A stretch of DNA of 64,000 bases from an uncultured Alphaproteobacteria bacterium (GCA_945957365.1 CAMFKI010000020.1:1-64000), one strand, 5' to 3'. Shown: positions 24,309 to 33,708, numbered from the stretch's first letter. Notes: generated by a model from the sequence alone, not told the origin. Program-made: numbers and translations.

Positions 24309-25154
24309 ATGCGCTTTGAAGGAACGGCGGACTACGTTGCCACCGACGATCTCACGACCGCCGTCAACGCGGCCATCGTGCTGGAGCGCCCGCTGCTGGT
24401 GAAGGGCGAACCCGGCACCGGCAAGACCGTGCTGGCACGCGAGATCGCCAGCGCCATCGGCGCACCGATCATCGAATGGCACATCAAGTCGACGACCAAG
24501 GCGCAGCAGGGCCTCTACGAATATGACGCCGTCGCCCGCCTGCGCGACTCGCAGCTGGGCGACAAGCGCGTCCACGACATCGCCAACTACATCCGCCGCG
24601 GCAAGCTGTGGGAGGCCTTCACCGCGCCCGAGCGCCCGGTGCTGCTGATCGACGAGATCGACAAGGCCGACATCGAGTTCCCCAATGACCTCCTGCAGGA
24701 GTTGGACCGCATGGAGTTCTTCGTCTACGAGACCGGCGAGACGGTGAAGGCGCAGCGCCGGCCCATCGTCATCATCACATCCAACAACGAGAAGGAACTG
24801 CCGGACGCCTTCCTGCGCCGCTGCTTCTTCCACTACATCAAGTTCCCCGACGCCGAGACCATGCAGGCCATCGTCGACGTGCACTTCCCCGGCATCAAGA
24901 AGCGTCTTGTGTCGGAGGCTCTCAACATCTTCTTCGAACTGCGCGACGTGCCGGGCCTCAAGAAGAAGCCCTCGACCTCCGAACTCCTCGACTGGCTGAA
25001 GCTGCTGCTCAACGAGGACGTCGACGAGGCGACGCTGCGCGAGCGCGACCCGCGCAAGGTGATCCCGCCGCTGCACGGGGCACTCCTCAAGAACGAGCAG
25101 GACGTGATGCTGTTCGAACGTCTGGCCTTCATGGCCCGCCGGGAGGGCCGCTGA
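24309..25154 (+). CDS. MoxR-family AAA+ ATPase
   Basis: A 281-residue AAA+ protein from the ATG at 24309 (AAGGA about 15 bases upstream; other ATGs exist at 24219 and 24261). Walker A is GEPGTGKT (33-40), Walker B LLIDEID (112-118), sensor I IITSNNEKELPDAFLRRC, followed by a lid domain. MoxR ATPases act as chaperones that load metals or activate complexes through a partner with a von Willebrand A domain. A CoxE-like VWA protein is at 34049-35224 in the same direction. An ankyrin gene follows after one base. Confidence 0.88.
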   Translation: MRFEGTADYVATDDLTTAVNAAIVLERPLLVKGEPGTGKTVLAREIASAIGAPIIEWHIKSTTKAQQGLYEYDAVARLRDSQLGDKRVHDIANYIRRGKLWEAFTAPERPVLLIDEIDKADIEFPNDLLQELDRMEFFVYETGETVKAQRRPIVIITSNNEKELPDAFLRRCFFHYIKFPDAETMQAIVDVHFPGIKKRLVSEALNIFFELRDVPGLKKKPSTSELLDWLKLLLNEDVDEATLRERDPRKVIPPLHGALLKNEQDVMLFERLAFMARREGR

Positions 25155-25155
25155 G

Positions 25156-25674
25156 ATGGAGGAGCTCCGCGACACCATGGGCCGCACCGAACTGCTGCTG
25201 GCCACCCGCGCCAATGACGTCACCGCCGCCGCTGCCCTCATCGCCGCGGGCGCCGACGTCAACGCCAAGGACATGATCGCCGACACGCCCTTCCTCTACG
25301 CCGCTGCCGAGGGACGCCTCGACATCCTGCGCCTGATCCTCGCCACCGGCCGCGCCAGGCTCGACGACACCAACCGCTACGGCGGCAATGCCCTGATCCC
25401 CGCCGCCCACCACGGCCACCCCGAAGTCGTGCGTGAACTGCTCAAGACGAAGATCGCCATCGACCACGTCAACCGCCTGGGCTGGACCGCGCTGCTCGAA
25501 ACCATCATCCTCTCCGACGGTGGCCCCACCCACCAGGACATCATGGCGCAACTGATCGCCGCCGGCGCCGACGTGAACCTCGCCGATGGCGAAGGCGTCT
25601 CGGCCCTCAGCCACGCCAGGCAGCGCGGCTATCATGCGATGATGAAGATGCTCGAGGCGGCGGGGGCACGCTGA
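25156..25674 (+). CDS. ankyrin repeat protein
   Basis: A 172-residue protein made almost wholly of ankyrin repeats, about five. The repeats show the usual helix-turn-helix pattern, for example LIAAGADVNAKD, GHPEVVRELL and LIAAGADVNLADGEG. There is no signal peptide, so it is probably cytoplasmic. It begins one base after the MoxR stop, and so is likely to be a binding adaptor co-produced with the ATPase. The target is unknown. Confidence 0.85.
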   Translation: MEELRDTMGRTELLLATRANDVTAAAALIAAGADVNAKDMIADTPFLYAAAEGRLDILRLILATGRARLDDTNRYGGNALIPAAHHGHPEVVRELLKTKIAIDHVNRLGWTALLETIILSDGGPTHQDIMAQLIAAGADVNLADGEGVSALSHARQRGYHAMMKMLEAAGAR

Positions 25675-25678
25675 ACCA

Positions 25679-25815
25679 GGCCCTCATCCGCCCTGTCGGG
25701 CACCTTCTCCCATCCTGCGGACGGGAGAAGGACTCGTTGCACGATCTCACCACGAGTCCTTCTCCCGTTGGCGCAGCCAATGGGAGAAGGTGGCCGACAG
25801 GCCGGATGAGGGCCC
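25679..25815. repeat. nested-palindrome intergenic repeat, copy 1
   Basis: A roughly 137-bp element with CCCTCATCCGCC at the left end and its inverse GGCCGGATGAGGG at the right. Inside are CACCTTCTCCCAT with ATGGGAGAAGGTG and a pair around GAGTCC. The same sequence, about 85 percent alike by eye, occurs at 30246-30392. It can fold as one long hairpin or two side-by-side ones. REP/MITE-like elements of this kind lie between genes and may act as transcription terminators or mRNA stabilisers. Confidence 0.85.
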
Positions 25816-25818
25816 CTT

Positions 25819-27114
25819 CTACCGGTCGTTCCGGCTCATCCACTTCAGTGCATAAGGCACGAACCACGCATTGCCGCGATACCAGAACTTCGCCGGCGGC
25901 TCGGTGTCGAACACGCTCTCCCCTCCTGGCTCGCCGAGAATGCGCCGCGCGATCTTCTGCCCGAACAGCGTGCCCATGGGAACTCCGGCGAAGCAGTAGC
26001 CGCTGCCATAGTAGACTCCGTCATGGCAGCCGATGCGCGGCGTGATGTCGAAGGTGCCGCCGCATTTCCCCGTCCAAACATGGTCGAACTGGATGCCCGC
26101 CATGTCGGGGAAGATCCTTACCAGCCGCTGCTGCAGCCGCTCGGCCATCACCCGCAGGTCGGCGTCGACCTCGCCGGTCAGCCCGCCGAACTGGATGCGC
26201 GTGTTGTCGCCCGGCGCGATCCGCATCCAGTCGACGTTGAAGTTCCAGTCGATGAAGGTGCGGTCGCCCGGCAGCAGTGCCCGCACCCGGTTCTCGCTCA
26301 TCGGCGCCGTCACCGCCTGGTAGGCATGAAACGGCATGATGCGCCGCTGCAGCCAGGGGAATTCCGCCCCGCCATAGCCATTGGTGGCGAACACCAGGTC
26401 GCGCGCCGCGACCTTCGCCCCCTTCACGAAGACCGTGAAGCCCTCGGCCTCCTTGCGGAAACCGTAAACCGGCGTGTGGGCGCAGATCGTCACACCGGCC
26501 TCGCGCGCCGCCTCGAGAAGCCCCTGGTGATAGAGGCCGGGGTGCAGCCCGGCGTGATCGGGAATGCGAACACCACCGAAACAATGATCGGTCGCGATCT
26601 CGTCGCGCTGTTCCGCCCGGCTCACCGTCTGGAACGGCTCGCCCAGATGCTGTTCACGCAGCGCGAATTCGCGCGCCATGTCGTCATACATCTGCGACGA
26701 CGTCGCCAGCAGCAGGCGCCCCTGCTGCTTGTAGTGGCACGCGATGCTCTCCCGCGTCACCACGTCCCTGACCGCGACGAAGGCCTCCATCAGTTCGCCA
26801 TAGGTGGCCTTCGCCTTGTCGAGGCCCTCGTGTTCCATGATCTCGCCGAAGGAATGCTTCAGCGTGCGCCCCACATAGCCCGCATTGCGGGTGGAGGCGC
26901 CATGGCCCGGCTCCTTGGCTTCGAACACCGTCACCTGCCGCCCGCCGCGCGCCAGCTTGATCGCCGCATTGAGTCCGGTGATGCCCGAGCCGACGATCGC
27001 CACGTCGGTGCGCGTGGGCGGAACGGCGCGCGAACCCTCTTCGTGCGGCGCAGCGCGCCACCAATAGGGATCGAAGGAGGCGTTGCCGCTCAGGGCCGTG
27101 CTGCCGAAGGCCAT
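25819..27114 (-). CDS. FAD-dependent amine oxidoreductase (DadA/PuuB-like)
   Basis: A 431-residue DAO-family flavoprotein. The FAD site is VGSGITGLNAAIKLARGG with the glutamate of FEAKEPGHGASTRNAG, and a C-terminal GSGYCFAGVPMGTLFG loop contacts the flavin. Enzymes of this branch oxidise gamma-glutamylputrescine, D-amino acids or related secondary amines. It lies directly after a paralogue on the same strand, whose stop is one base from this ATG, so the two form an operon. The substrate cannot be told from the sequence. Confidence 0.8.
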   Translation of the reverse strand: MAFGSTALSGNASFDPYWWRAAPHEEGSRAVPPTRTDVAIVGSGITGLNAAIKLARGGRQVTVFEAKEPGHGASTRNAGYVGRTLKHSFGEIMEHEGLDKAKATYGELMEAFVAVRDVVTRESIACHYKQQGRLLLATSSQMYDDMAREFALREQHLGEPFQTVSRAEQRDEIATDHCFGGVRIPDHAGLHPGLYHQGLLEAAREAGVTICAHTPVYGFRKEAEGFTVFVKGAKVAARDLVFATNGYGGAEFPWLQRRIMPFHAYQAVTAPMSENRVRALLPGDRTFIDWNFNVDWMRIAPGDNTRIQFGGLTGEVDADLRVMAERLQQRLVRIFPDMAGIQFDHVWTGKCGGTFDITPRIGCHDGVYYGSGYCFAGVPMGTLFGQKIARRILGEPGGESVFDTEPPAKFWYRGNAWFVPYALKWMSRNDR

Positions 27115-27115
27115 G

Positions 27116-28405
27116 TCAGGCCGCCTTTCCGTAGCGCCGCTCGTCCAGCCTGTCCTTCAGCTGCATGTACCAGTAGCCCGCCTGCACGCCGACGCGGCCG
27201 AAGGGCCCGCCCGCCCACTCCGGCGCATAGGGCGCGAAGCGCCGGTACTCATCGTCCTTCGCGCCGATCGCGCGGGCCATCAGGATGCCGCCCATCGCGG
27301 TGGTGTTCATGCCATGGCCACCGAAGGCCGTGGCCCACCACTGTCCCTCGCCGTCCGACCCGATCAGCGGCATGAAGTGGCGCGCATAGCCCATCAGCCC
27401 CGCCCAGGCATAATCGATCTTCGGGCTGCCGAGTTCCGGGAACACCGAGACCATGTCGCCCTTCATCCGCTCGCCGAGATGTGCGGGCTCCGACACCCGC
27501 GTGGTGATGGCGCCGCCCCACAGCAGCCGCCCCTCGTCCACCAGCCGGTAATAGTTTCCGGCGCGCCGGGTGTCCGAAATGGCGCTCCGTGTACGGATCA
27601 CATCCTGCGTCAGCGGTTCGGTCACCGCCACATAGGTCGCCACCGGCAGGACCGCCCGCCCCGTCGGCTGGTGCAGCGCGCGGTCGAGCGACGACACGCA
27701 ATAGACCACGTTCGCCGCGCGCAACTCGCCTTGCGCCGTGCGCACCGACCACGCAGCCCCCTGCTTCTCCACCGAAACGGCGGGAGAATTCTCATGAATT
27801 CTTGCGCCCGCCGCTTCGGCCTTCGCGGCGATCATCAGCGCATAGCGCAGCGGGTGCATGTGGAAGGCCGTGGGATCGTAGGAGGACTGGAAATAGCGCT
27901 TCGTGTTCACCCGCGCCCGCGTCTCGGCCACGTCGAAGAACTGCATCTCCTGGCCATAGTCCCTCGTCATCTCGGCCACCGCCGCCTGCTTCGCGGCGGC
28001 GTTCGAATAGCGGATGCAGCCCTGCCAGCCGTCGCCCATCTTGATCTTGGGGTCGGTCTCGGCGATCTCGCGCCGCACGAATTCGGTGCCATGCCGCGAC
28101 AGCTGGTAGAGCGCCTGCGCCGCCGGCAGTCCCACCCGCTTCGCCACGCTGCCCATGCCCTCCGCGAAGCCGTTGGACACGAAGCCGCCGTTCCGGCCCG
28201 AAGCCCCCCAGGCGATCCGCCTCGCCTCCAGCAGCACCACGGAGGTGCCGCGCCTCGCCAGTTCCAGCGCCGTCGTCAGTCCGGCGAGGCCGGCGCCGAT
28301 GACGCAGGCCTCGGCTTCCACCCGGCCGGTCAGGGCTGGCCGCAGCGCCCCCCGCTCCGCCGTCGCCTCGTACCAGGTCCGTTCGGAATAATTCGCGTCG
28401 ATCAT
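27116..28405 (-). CDS. FAD-dependent amine oxidoreductase (PuuB-like), tandem paralogue
   Basis: About 429 residues from the ATG at 28405, preceded by a GAGGGTTGAG site; a start at 28543 is possible but overlaps the divergent gene. The fold is DAO-type: VIGAGLAGLTTALELARRG, LEARRIAWGASGRNGGFVSNG, and a C-terminal GFGGHGMN box as in gamma-glutamylputrescine oxidase. It is co-transcribed with the following oxidase gene. Its start is only 34-60 bp from that of the divergent P-loop gene. Confidence 0.8.
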   Translation of the reverse strand: MIDANYSERTWYEATAERGALRPALTGRVEAEACVIGAGLAGLTTALELARRGTSVVLLEARRIAWGASGRNGGFVSNGFAEGMGSVAKRVGLPAAQALYQLSRHGTEFVRREIAETDPKIKMGDGWQGCIRYSNAAAKQAAVAEMTRDYGQEMQFFDVAETRARVNTKRYFQSSYDPTAFHMHPLRYALMIAAKAEAAGARIHENSPAVSVEKQGAAWSVRTAQGELRAANVVYCVSSLDRALHQPTGRAVLPVATYVAVTEPLTQDVIRTRSAISDTRRAGNYYRLVDEGRLLWGGAITTRVSEPAHLGERMKGDMVSVFPELGSPKIDYAWAGLMGYARHFMPLIGSDGEGQWWATAFGGHGMNTTAMGGILMARAIGAKDDEYRRFAPYAPEWAGGPFGRVGVQAGYWYMQLKDRLDERRYGKAA

Positions 28406-28463
28406 CTCAACCCTCAATCGCGCCAGTTGCTCCCGCCCCATGCCTTCCGCTATGGAACGCTTC

Positions 28464-29321
28464 ATGCGCTTCACTTCAGGCAAAGACTTCGCGAACCAGC
28501 CTCGGAAGGCGGTCACCATATTCGGCATGTCCGGTGTGGGCAAGACGACGCTCTCGAACCTCCTGCAGGATTCGGGCTGGTATCACTATTCCGTCGATTA
28601 CCGCATCGGCACCCGCTACATGGGCGAGCACATCGTCGACAATTTCAAGCGCGAGGCGATGCGCGTTCCCTTCCTGCGCGACTTGCTGCTGTCGGACTCG
28701 ATCCACATCCAGTCCAACATCACCTTCGACCACCTGAAGCCGCTGTCGACCTATCTCGGCAAGCCCGGGAACCCGGACAAGGGCGGCATCTCGTTCGCCG
28801 AATACAAGAAGCGCCAGCAGCAGCACCGCGCGGCCGAAATCTCGGCCCTGCTCGATGTTCCCGCCTTCATCGACAAGGCGCGCGACATCTACCGTTACGA
28901 GAACTTCGTCTGCGACTCCGGCGGCTCGCTGTGCGAGATCGTCGATCCCTCGGACCCGCGCGACCCGGTGCTCTCCTGCCTCGCCGAGAACACCCTGCTC
29001 CTCTACATCGAGGGCACGCCGGAGCACACCCGCATGCTGGTCGAGCGCTTCCGCAAGGATCCGAAGCCCATGTACTACCAGCCCCAGTTCCTCGAGCGGA
29101 AATGGGCCGAATACAAGCAGCTCAACGCAATCTCGCAGGACGAGGACGTCGACCCGGACGGCTTCGCCGTGTGGGGCTTCGAACAGCTCCTCCACCACCG
29201 CATCCCGCTCTACAAGGCGATTGCCGACAACTTCGGCTACACGGCCCGAATGCGTGACGTACCCTCCGTCCAGTCCGAACAGGACTTCACCGCACTCGTC
29301 GCCAACGCCATCGCAAAGTAA
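28464..29321 (+). CDS. conserved P-loop ATPase/kinase-like protein, unknown
   Basis: About 285 residues from the ATG at 28464; ATGs at 28440 and 28452 are alternatives. The only clear motif is a Walker [12 protein letters not shown], at about residues 21-31, followed by [13 protein letters not shown]. The size and a possible acidic pair ([12 protein letters not shown]) resemble a small-molecule kinase. It is followed five bases on by metA, and this order hints at a link to methionine metabolism. I cannot name its substrate. Confidence 0.6.
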   Translation: MRFTSGKDFANQPRKAVTIFGMSGVGKTTLSNLLQDSGWYHYSVDYRIGTRYMGEHIVDNFKREAMRVPFLRDLLLSDSIHIQSNITFDHLKPLSTYLGKPGNPDKGGISFAEYKKRQQQHRAAEISALLDVPAFIDKARDIYRYENFVCDSGGSLCEIVDPSDPRDPVLSCLAENTLLLYIEGTPEHTRMLVERFRKDPKPMYYQPQFLERKWAEYKQLNAISQDEDVDPDGFAVWGFEQLLHHRIPLYKAIADNFGYTARMRDVPSVQSEQDFTALVANAIAK

Positions 29322-29326
29322 TCCAC

Positions 29327-30244
29327 ATGCCCATCCGCATCCCGAACGACCTTCCGGCCCGCCGCACGCTCGAATCCGAGGGCGTAATGGTGATGACGGA
29401 AGCGAGTGCCGCCCGCCAGGACATCCGCCCCCTGCGCCTCGGCCTCCTCAACCTGATGCCCAACAAGATCAAGACCGAGACGCAGTTCGCCCGCCTCATC
29501 GGCGCCACGCCGCTGCAGGTCGAGTTGACCCTCGTCAAGATCACCTCTCACACGCCGAAGAACACCGATCCCGAACACATGCTCGCCTTCTACGAGGACT
29601 GGGAAGACGTGAAGTCGAGCAAGTTCGACGGCTTCATCGTCACCGGCGCGCCGGTGGAACTCCTCGAGTTCGACGACGTCAATTACTGGGATGAGCTGTC
29701 GCGCATCTACGACTGGACGCAGACGCATGTGCACTCGACCTTCAACATCTGCTGGGGTGCGCAGGCGGCGCTGTGGCACTTCCACAAGGTGCCCAAGCAC
29801 GCGCTGCCGAAAAAGCGCTTCGGCGTCTACACTCACCGCAACCTGAAGCCCAACTCGCCCTATCTGCGCGGCTTCTCGGACGACTTCTCGATCCCCGTCT
29901 CGCGCTGGACCGAGAACCGGCGCGCCGACCTGCCCGCCGGCAACGGCCTCGAGCTGCTGATGGAGTCCGACGAGGCCGGGCTCTGCCTCATCAACGACCC
30001 GGCCCGCCGCTCGCTCTACATGTTCAACCACATCGAGTACGACACCACCTCGCTGTCGGACGAATACTGGCGTGACCGCAACGCCGGCAAGCCGATCGAG
30101 CTTCCCGTCAACTACTTCCCCAAGGACGATCCGGAACAGCCGCCCGAGAACCGCTGGCGCAGCCACGCCCATCTCCTCTTCGGCAACTGGATCAACGAGG
30201 TCTACCAGACGACACCCTTCGACCTCGCGAAGATCGGCGACTGA
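29327..30244 (+). CDS. metA: homoserine O-acetyltransferase (MetA family)
   Basis: A 305-residue MetA-fold enzyme of normal length. The nucleophile C142 (FNICWGAQ), H235 and E237 (FNHIEYD) form the catalytic triad. Residue 111 is glutamate (GAPVELLEF). In this family Gly at 111 favours succinyl-CoA and Glu favours acetyl-CoA, so this is predicted to be an acetyltransferase (EC 2.3.1.31) despite the usual succinyl name. It makes O-acetylhomoserine, the first step of methionine synthesis. Confidence 0.92.
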   Translation: MPIRIPNDLPARRTLESEGVMVMTEASAARQDIRPLRLGLLNLMPNKIKTETQFARLIGATPLQVELTLVKITSHTPKNTDPEHMLAFYEDWEDVKSSKFDGFIVTGAPVELLEFDDVNYWDELSRIYDWTQTHVHSTFNICWGAQAALWHFHKVPKHALPKKRFGVYTHRNLKPNSPYLRGFSDDFSIPVSRWTENRRADLPAGNGLELLMESDEAGLCLINDPARRSLYMFNHIEYDTTSLSDEYWRDRNAGKPIELPVNYFPKDDPEQPPENRWRSHAHLLFGNWINEVYQTTPFDLAKIGD

Positions 30245-30245
30245 A

Positions 30246-30392
30246 GGACCCTCATCCGCCCTGTCGGGCACCTTCTCCCATTGCTGCGCAACGGGAGAAG
30301 GACTCGGGGCGCGCGCGCGCGATCTCCCCACGAGTCCTTCTCCCGTCGGCGAAGCCGATGGGAGAAGGTGGCCGAAGGCCGGATGAGGGCCC
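30246..30392. repeat. nested-palindrome intergenic repeat, copy 2
   Basis: A second copy of the element at 25679-25815, with the same outer, middle and inner inverted pairs. A GC run (CGCGCGCGCG) sits near its centre, where copy 1 differs. It begins two bases after the metA stop and may act as its terminator. Confidence 0.85.
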
Positions 30393-30679
30393 CCGACTGC
30401 GAGTCCACCCACCCCGGCACAAGGCTCCGCCCACGCTCTCCCCATGTGGCCACATGGAAGGAACGGAAGGGCCAGGCTCCGGTGCCGGGGCCTGAGAAAA
30501 CAGATTCACGATGTCAATCAGCAGCAGGCACGGCGAGTCCGGATACATAGCACATACTAGGAACAAAGTCAATATCTAAGAATGTCGTCTCGCTCCGAAA
30601 ACCGTCCCCGCCCGGCCCGCCGTGCTTTCATTTCGTCAAAAACCCCGTCTAGCCTGACCCTCAAAATCGGGAATCGCCC
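30393..30679. other. intergenic region with a 16-bp perfect palindrome
   Basis: No gene is seen. CCATGTGGCCACATGG at 30442-30457 is a perfect palindrome and could be a regulator site. Positions 30545-30580 are AT-richer (ACATACTAGGAACAAAGTC) and may contain the sixA promoter. Confidence 0.45.
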
Positions 30680-31198
30680 ATGCCAGACCGCCAGCTTCTG
30701 CTGCTTCGCCATGCCAAGGCCGTGCTCGGCGAGGGGCTCGAGGATTTCGACCGGCCGCTGGCGCTGCGCGGCGAAAGGGCCGCCGCGGTGATGGGCCGCT
30801 ACATGGCCGAAAACGGGCTGGCGCCGGAGCTGGTCCTCTGTTCCCCCGCCCGCCGCACCGCCCAGACCTGGGAGATCGCGGCGCGGGAACTTCCGCAAAC
30901 CGAACTCCATCTCGTGGAAGCGCTTTACGACTTCGGCAGCGGCGAGGCGCTGCTCGAGGTGATCCGCGGCCGCGGCGACATGGTGAAGCGCCTCCTCCTC
31001 GTCGCCCACAATCCCGCCACCCAGAACCTCGCGGTGGCGCTCGCCGGCGCGGGCGACAAGGCGCTGCGCCGCGAGATGATGGAGAAATATCCCACCGCAG
31101 CACTCGCCGTCCTCGGCTTCTCCGGCGGCAGCTGGGCCGAGACCGCGGAAGGCCAGGGCCACCTCGACGCCTTCATCCGGCCCCGCGAGCTGGACTAG
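30680..31198 (+). CDS. sixA: SixA-type histidine phosphatase
   Basis: A 172-residue protein of the phosphoglycerate-mutase-like fold. The catalytic LLRHAKA motif is at residues 8-14, with the second histidine in LLVAHNPATQ. SixA-type phosphatases remove phosphate from histidine phosphotransfer proteins. An Hpt protein is coded at 44297-44668, which makes it one conceivable substrate, but no linkage is shown. It starts the row of genes that includes the YcjX operon. Confidence 0.8.
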   Translation: MPDRQLLLLRHAKAVLGEGLEDFDRPLALRGERAAAVMGRYMAENGLAPELVLCSPARRTAQTWEIAARELPQTELHLVEALYDFGSGEALLEVIRGRGDMVKRLLLVAHNPATQNLAVALAGAGDKALRREMMEKYPTAALAVLGFSGGSWAETAEGQGHLDAFIRPRELD

Positions 31199-31264
31199 AC
31201 TTTCCCTTGCGTTGCCGGTCGAACCGCACCACTTATGCGGTCGAAAGGGGTATGACCGATCGTC

Positions 31265-32695
31265 ATTTTCACGGATATCGTCGATGGCACCCGCATCGCC
31301 GCGGGCGGCCTGTCTGATTTCGCCACCGGGCTGGTGAACCCCTCGGTGCGTCTGGGTGTCACCGGCCTGTCGCGCGCCGGCAAGACGGTGTTCATCACCG
31401 CCCTCGTCAACGCGCTTCTGAAGGGCGGGCGCTTTCCAGCCTTCGAGGCCCTGGCCGGCGGCCGCATCAGCCGCTGCTATCTGGAGCCGCAGCCCGATGA
31501 CACGCTGCCGCGCTTCGCCTTCGAAAGCCACACGAGGGCGCTCACGGGCGAGGCCCGGCACTGGCCCGAAAGCACCAGCCGCATCAGCCAGCTGCGCATC
31601 ACCGCGGAATATACGCCGCGCGGCCTCATCGCCCGCAACCTCGGCTCGGGAAAGCTTCACATCGACATCGTCGACTATCCGGGCGAGTGGCTGCTCGACC
31701 TGCCGCTGATGCGCATGAGCTACGCCGACTGGTCGGCCGCCACGGTCGCCGCCAGCCGCGTGGCGCCGCGCCGCGACTACGCGGGCGAGTGGCACGCCCT
31801 GCTCGCGACCCTCGATCCCGCCAAGCCCGCCGACGAGCAGGATGCCATCATCGCGGCGGAGGTCTTCACCGCCTATCTCGCGCGCTGCCGCAAGGACGAC
31901 GTCTCGCTGTCCACGCTGCCGCCCGGCCGCTTCCTCATGCCCGGCGATTTCCGCGGCTCGCCGCTCCTCGCCTTCGCTCCGCTCGACATTGCTCCGGGTA
32001 CGGATCTTTCCAGGGGTTCGCTCGGCGCCCTGATGGAGCGGCGCTACCGGGCCTATGTCGCGAGCATCGTGAAGCCGTTCTTCTATGGCCACTTCGCCAG
32101 GCTCGACCGCCAGATCGTGCTGGTCGACGCGCTGACCGCGCTGAACGCCGGGGCCTCCGCCGTGAAGGACCTGCAGCACGCGCTGGCCGATATACTCTCC
32201 TGCTTCCGCCAGGGACAGAACTCGCTGGTTTCGAGCCTCTTCGGCCGCCGCATCGACAAGGTGCTGTTCGCCGCCACCAAGGCCGACCTGCTGCACCACA
32301 CCAGCCATGACCGGCTGGAGAACATCCTCGAGCTCATCGTCGAGCAGGCGATGGTGCGGGCCGAATACTCCGGCGCCACCATCGACGTCGCGGCGCTGGC
32401 CGCCATTCGCGCCACGCGCGAGGCAAGCGTCAAGCAGAAGGGCGAGACGCTCGAATGCATCGTCGGCACGCCGCTCGCCGGCGAAACCGTGGGCGGCACG
32501 GCCTTCGACGGCAGCACCGAAGCCGCGATCTTCCCTGGCGACCTGCCGAAGGATCCGCAGAAGGCGCTCGACGGCTCGCTCGAGGGCAGCCTCAAGTTCG
32601 TGCGCTTCCGCCCGCCGCTGCCGAAGGACGGCACCTGGCCGGCGATCCGCCTCGACCGCACCATGGAATTCCTGCTGGGAGACCGCTTCCAATGA
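31265..32695 (+). CDS. ycjX: YcjX-family P-loop GTPase-like protein
   Basis: The recognisable protein runs from TGLSRAGKTVF (P-loop, about 20-30 residues in) through a DYPGEWLLDLP motif to the stop at 32695. The first standard start is a GTG at 31334, but homologues have about 25 residues before the P-loop, and the frame here continues upstream (TDIVDGTRIAAGG) without ATG, GTG or TTG; the bound chosen is an ATT at 31265. YcjX pairs with the membrane protein YcjF in envelope stress (Psp-type) responses. Its stop overlaps the next ATG. Confidence 0.85.
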   Translation: MFTDIVDGTRIAAGGLSDFATGLVNPSVRLGVTGLSRAGKTVFITALVNALLKGGRFPAFEALAGGRISRCYLEPQPDDTLPRFAFESHTRALTGEARHWPESTSRISQLRITAEYTPRGLIARNLGSGKLHIDIVDYPGEWLLDLPLMRMSYADWSAATVAASRVAPRRDYAGEWHALLATLDPAKPADEQDAIIAAEVFTAYLARCRKDDVSLSTLPPGRFLMPGDFRGSPLLAFAPLDIAPGTDLSRGSLGALMERRYRAYVASIVKPFFYGHFARLDRQIVLVDALTALNAGASAVKDLQHALADILSCFRQGQNSLVSSLFGRRIDKVLFAATKADLLHHTSHDRLENILELIVEQAMVRAEYSGATIDVAALAAIRATREASVKQKGETLECIVGTPLAGETVGGTAFDGSTEAAIFPGDLPKDPQKALDGSLEGSLKFVRFRPPLPKDGTWPAIRLDRTMEFLLGDRFQ

Positions 32696-33708
32696 ACGAG
32701 CCGCGCCATCCGCAGGCCTTCGTGCTGGACGAACCCGGCGAAGCGGACCCGCCGCAGCGCAAGCCCCGCGCCATCACCGGCATCACCTTCGAGCCCGAGG
32801 TGGACGAGGGCGCGCTCATCGTCATGCCGCCCGCCGTGGCGCGGCCGGCGCGCTTCCGCTGGGGCGCGCTGCTGTTCTCCGCCCTCTTCACCCTCGTCAC
32901 CATGTGGGCCGGTCTCTCGATCTCGAAGCTGGTCGAGGATTTCTTCGCGCGCTCGCCCGTCCTCGGCTGGACGGCGCTGGCGGTGGCCGGGGTCGCGGCC
33001 TTCGCCGCCTTCGCGATCATCCTGCGCGAGATCTGGGCGCTGGCCCGCCTGCGCCGCATCGAGCACATCCAGGTCGATGCCGCCCACGCCATCAACACCG
33101 ACGACAGTGCCGCCGCCAAGCGCGCCGTCGAACAGTTGAAGTCGCTCTATGCCGGCCGCCCGGACGCACAGCTCGGACTGCGCGAGATGAAGCGCTACGA
33201 GGCCGACATCCTCGACGGCCGTGCCCGCATCCGCCTGGCCGAGCGCCACCTCGTCGACTGGCGCGACGGCGAGGCGCACCGCATCATCGCCCACGCCGCG
33301 CGGCGCATCACGCTGCTCACCACCGTGGCGCCCACCGCTGCCCTCGATATCCTGCTGGTCGCGGCGCAGAACCTGCGCATGATGCGCGAGCTGGCGACCC
33401 TCTACGGCGGCCGGCCCTCTACCCTCTCGACGCTGCGTCTCGCACGCATGGTGATCAGCCATCTCGCGGTCACCGGCGGCATCGCGCTGTCCGACAATCT
33501 TCTCCAGCACGTCGTTGGCCGCGGCCTGCTCGGCCGTCTGTCCTCACGTTTCGGCGAGGGCACGGTGAACGGCATCCTCACCGCCCGCGTCGGGTTGGCG
33601 GCGCGCGACGTGTGCAGGCCGATCCCGCAGGAAACCTCCGCCAAGGACACGCTCGGCAGCCTGATGAAGGAACTCGTGTCCTCCGCGCCGCAGGAGAAGG
33701 AGGAATGA
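32692..33708 (+). CDS. ycjF: YcjF/TIGR01620 membrane protein
   Basis: A 338-residue inner-membrane protein. Two transmembrane helices occur at about residues 60-80 (LLFSALFTLVTMWAGLS) and 90-112 (GWTALAVAGVAAFAAFAIIL), followed by a soluble DUF697-type domain (GRPSTLSTLRLARMV, GIALSDNLLQ). It is the usual partner of YcjX. The ATG overlaps the YcjX stop, and the stop overlaps the next gene's start, so the four proteins are translated together. Confidence 0.85.
   Translation: MNEPRHPQAFVLDEPGEADPPQRKPRAITGITFEPEVDEGALIVMPPAVARPARFRWGALLFSALFTLVTMWAGLSISKLVEDFFARSPVLGWTALAVAGVAAFAAFAIILREIWALARLRRIEHIQVDAAHAINTDDSAAAKRAVEQLKSLYAGRPDAQLGLREMKRYEADILDGRARIRLAERHLVDWRDGEAHRIIAHAARRITLLTTVAPTAALDILLVAAQNLRMMRELATLYGGRPSTLSTLRLARMVISHLAVTGGIALSDNLLQHVVGRGLLGRLSSRFGEGTVNGILTARVGLAARDVCRPIPQETSAKDTLGSLMKELVSSAPQEKEE

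Noticed and set aside
29200..29327. SAM riboswitch before metA
   Set aside because: The preceding gene ends five bases before metA, so there is no leader to hold one.
30569..32692. 707-codon minus-strand frame across sixA and ycjX
   Set aside because: It shadows two well-supported plus-strand genes and has no recognisable family.
32307..33704. long alternative plus-strand frame across ycjX and ycjF
   Set aside because: Arg/Pro/Ala-rich composition typical of a shifted GC-rich frame. Only its last 114 codons, from 33705, are a real gene.
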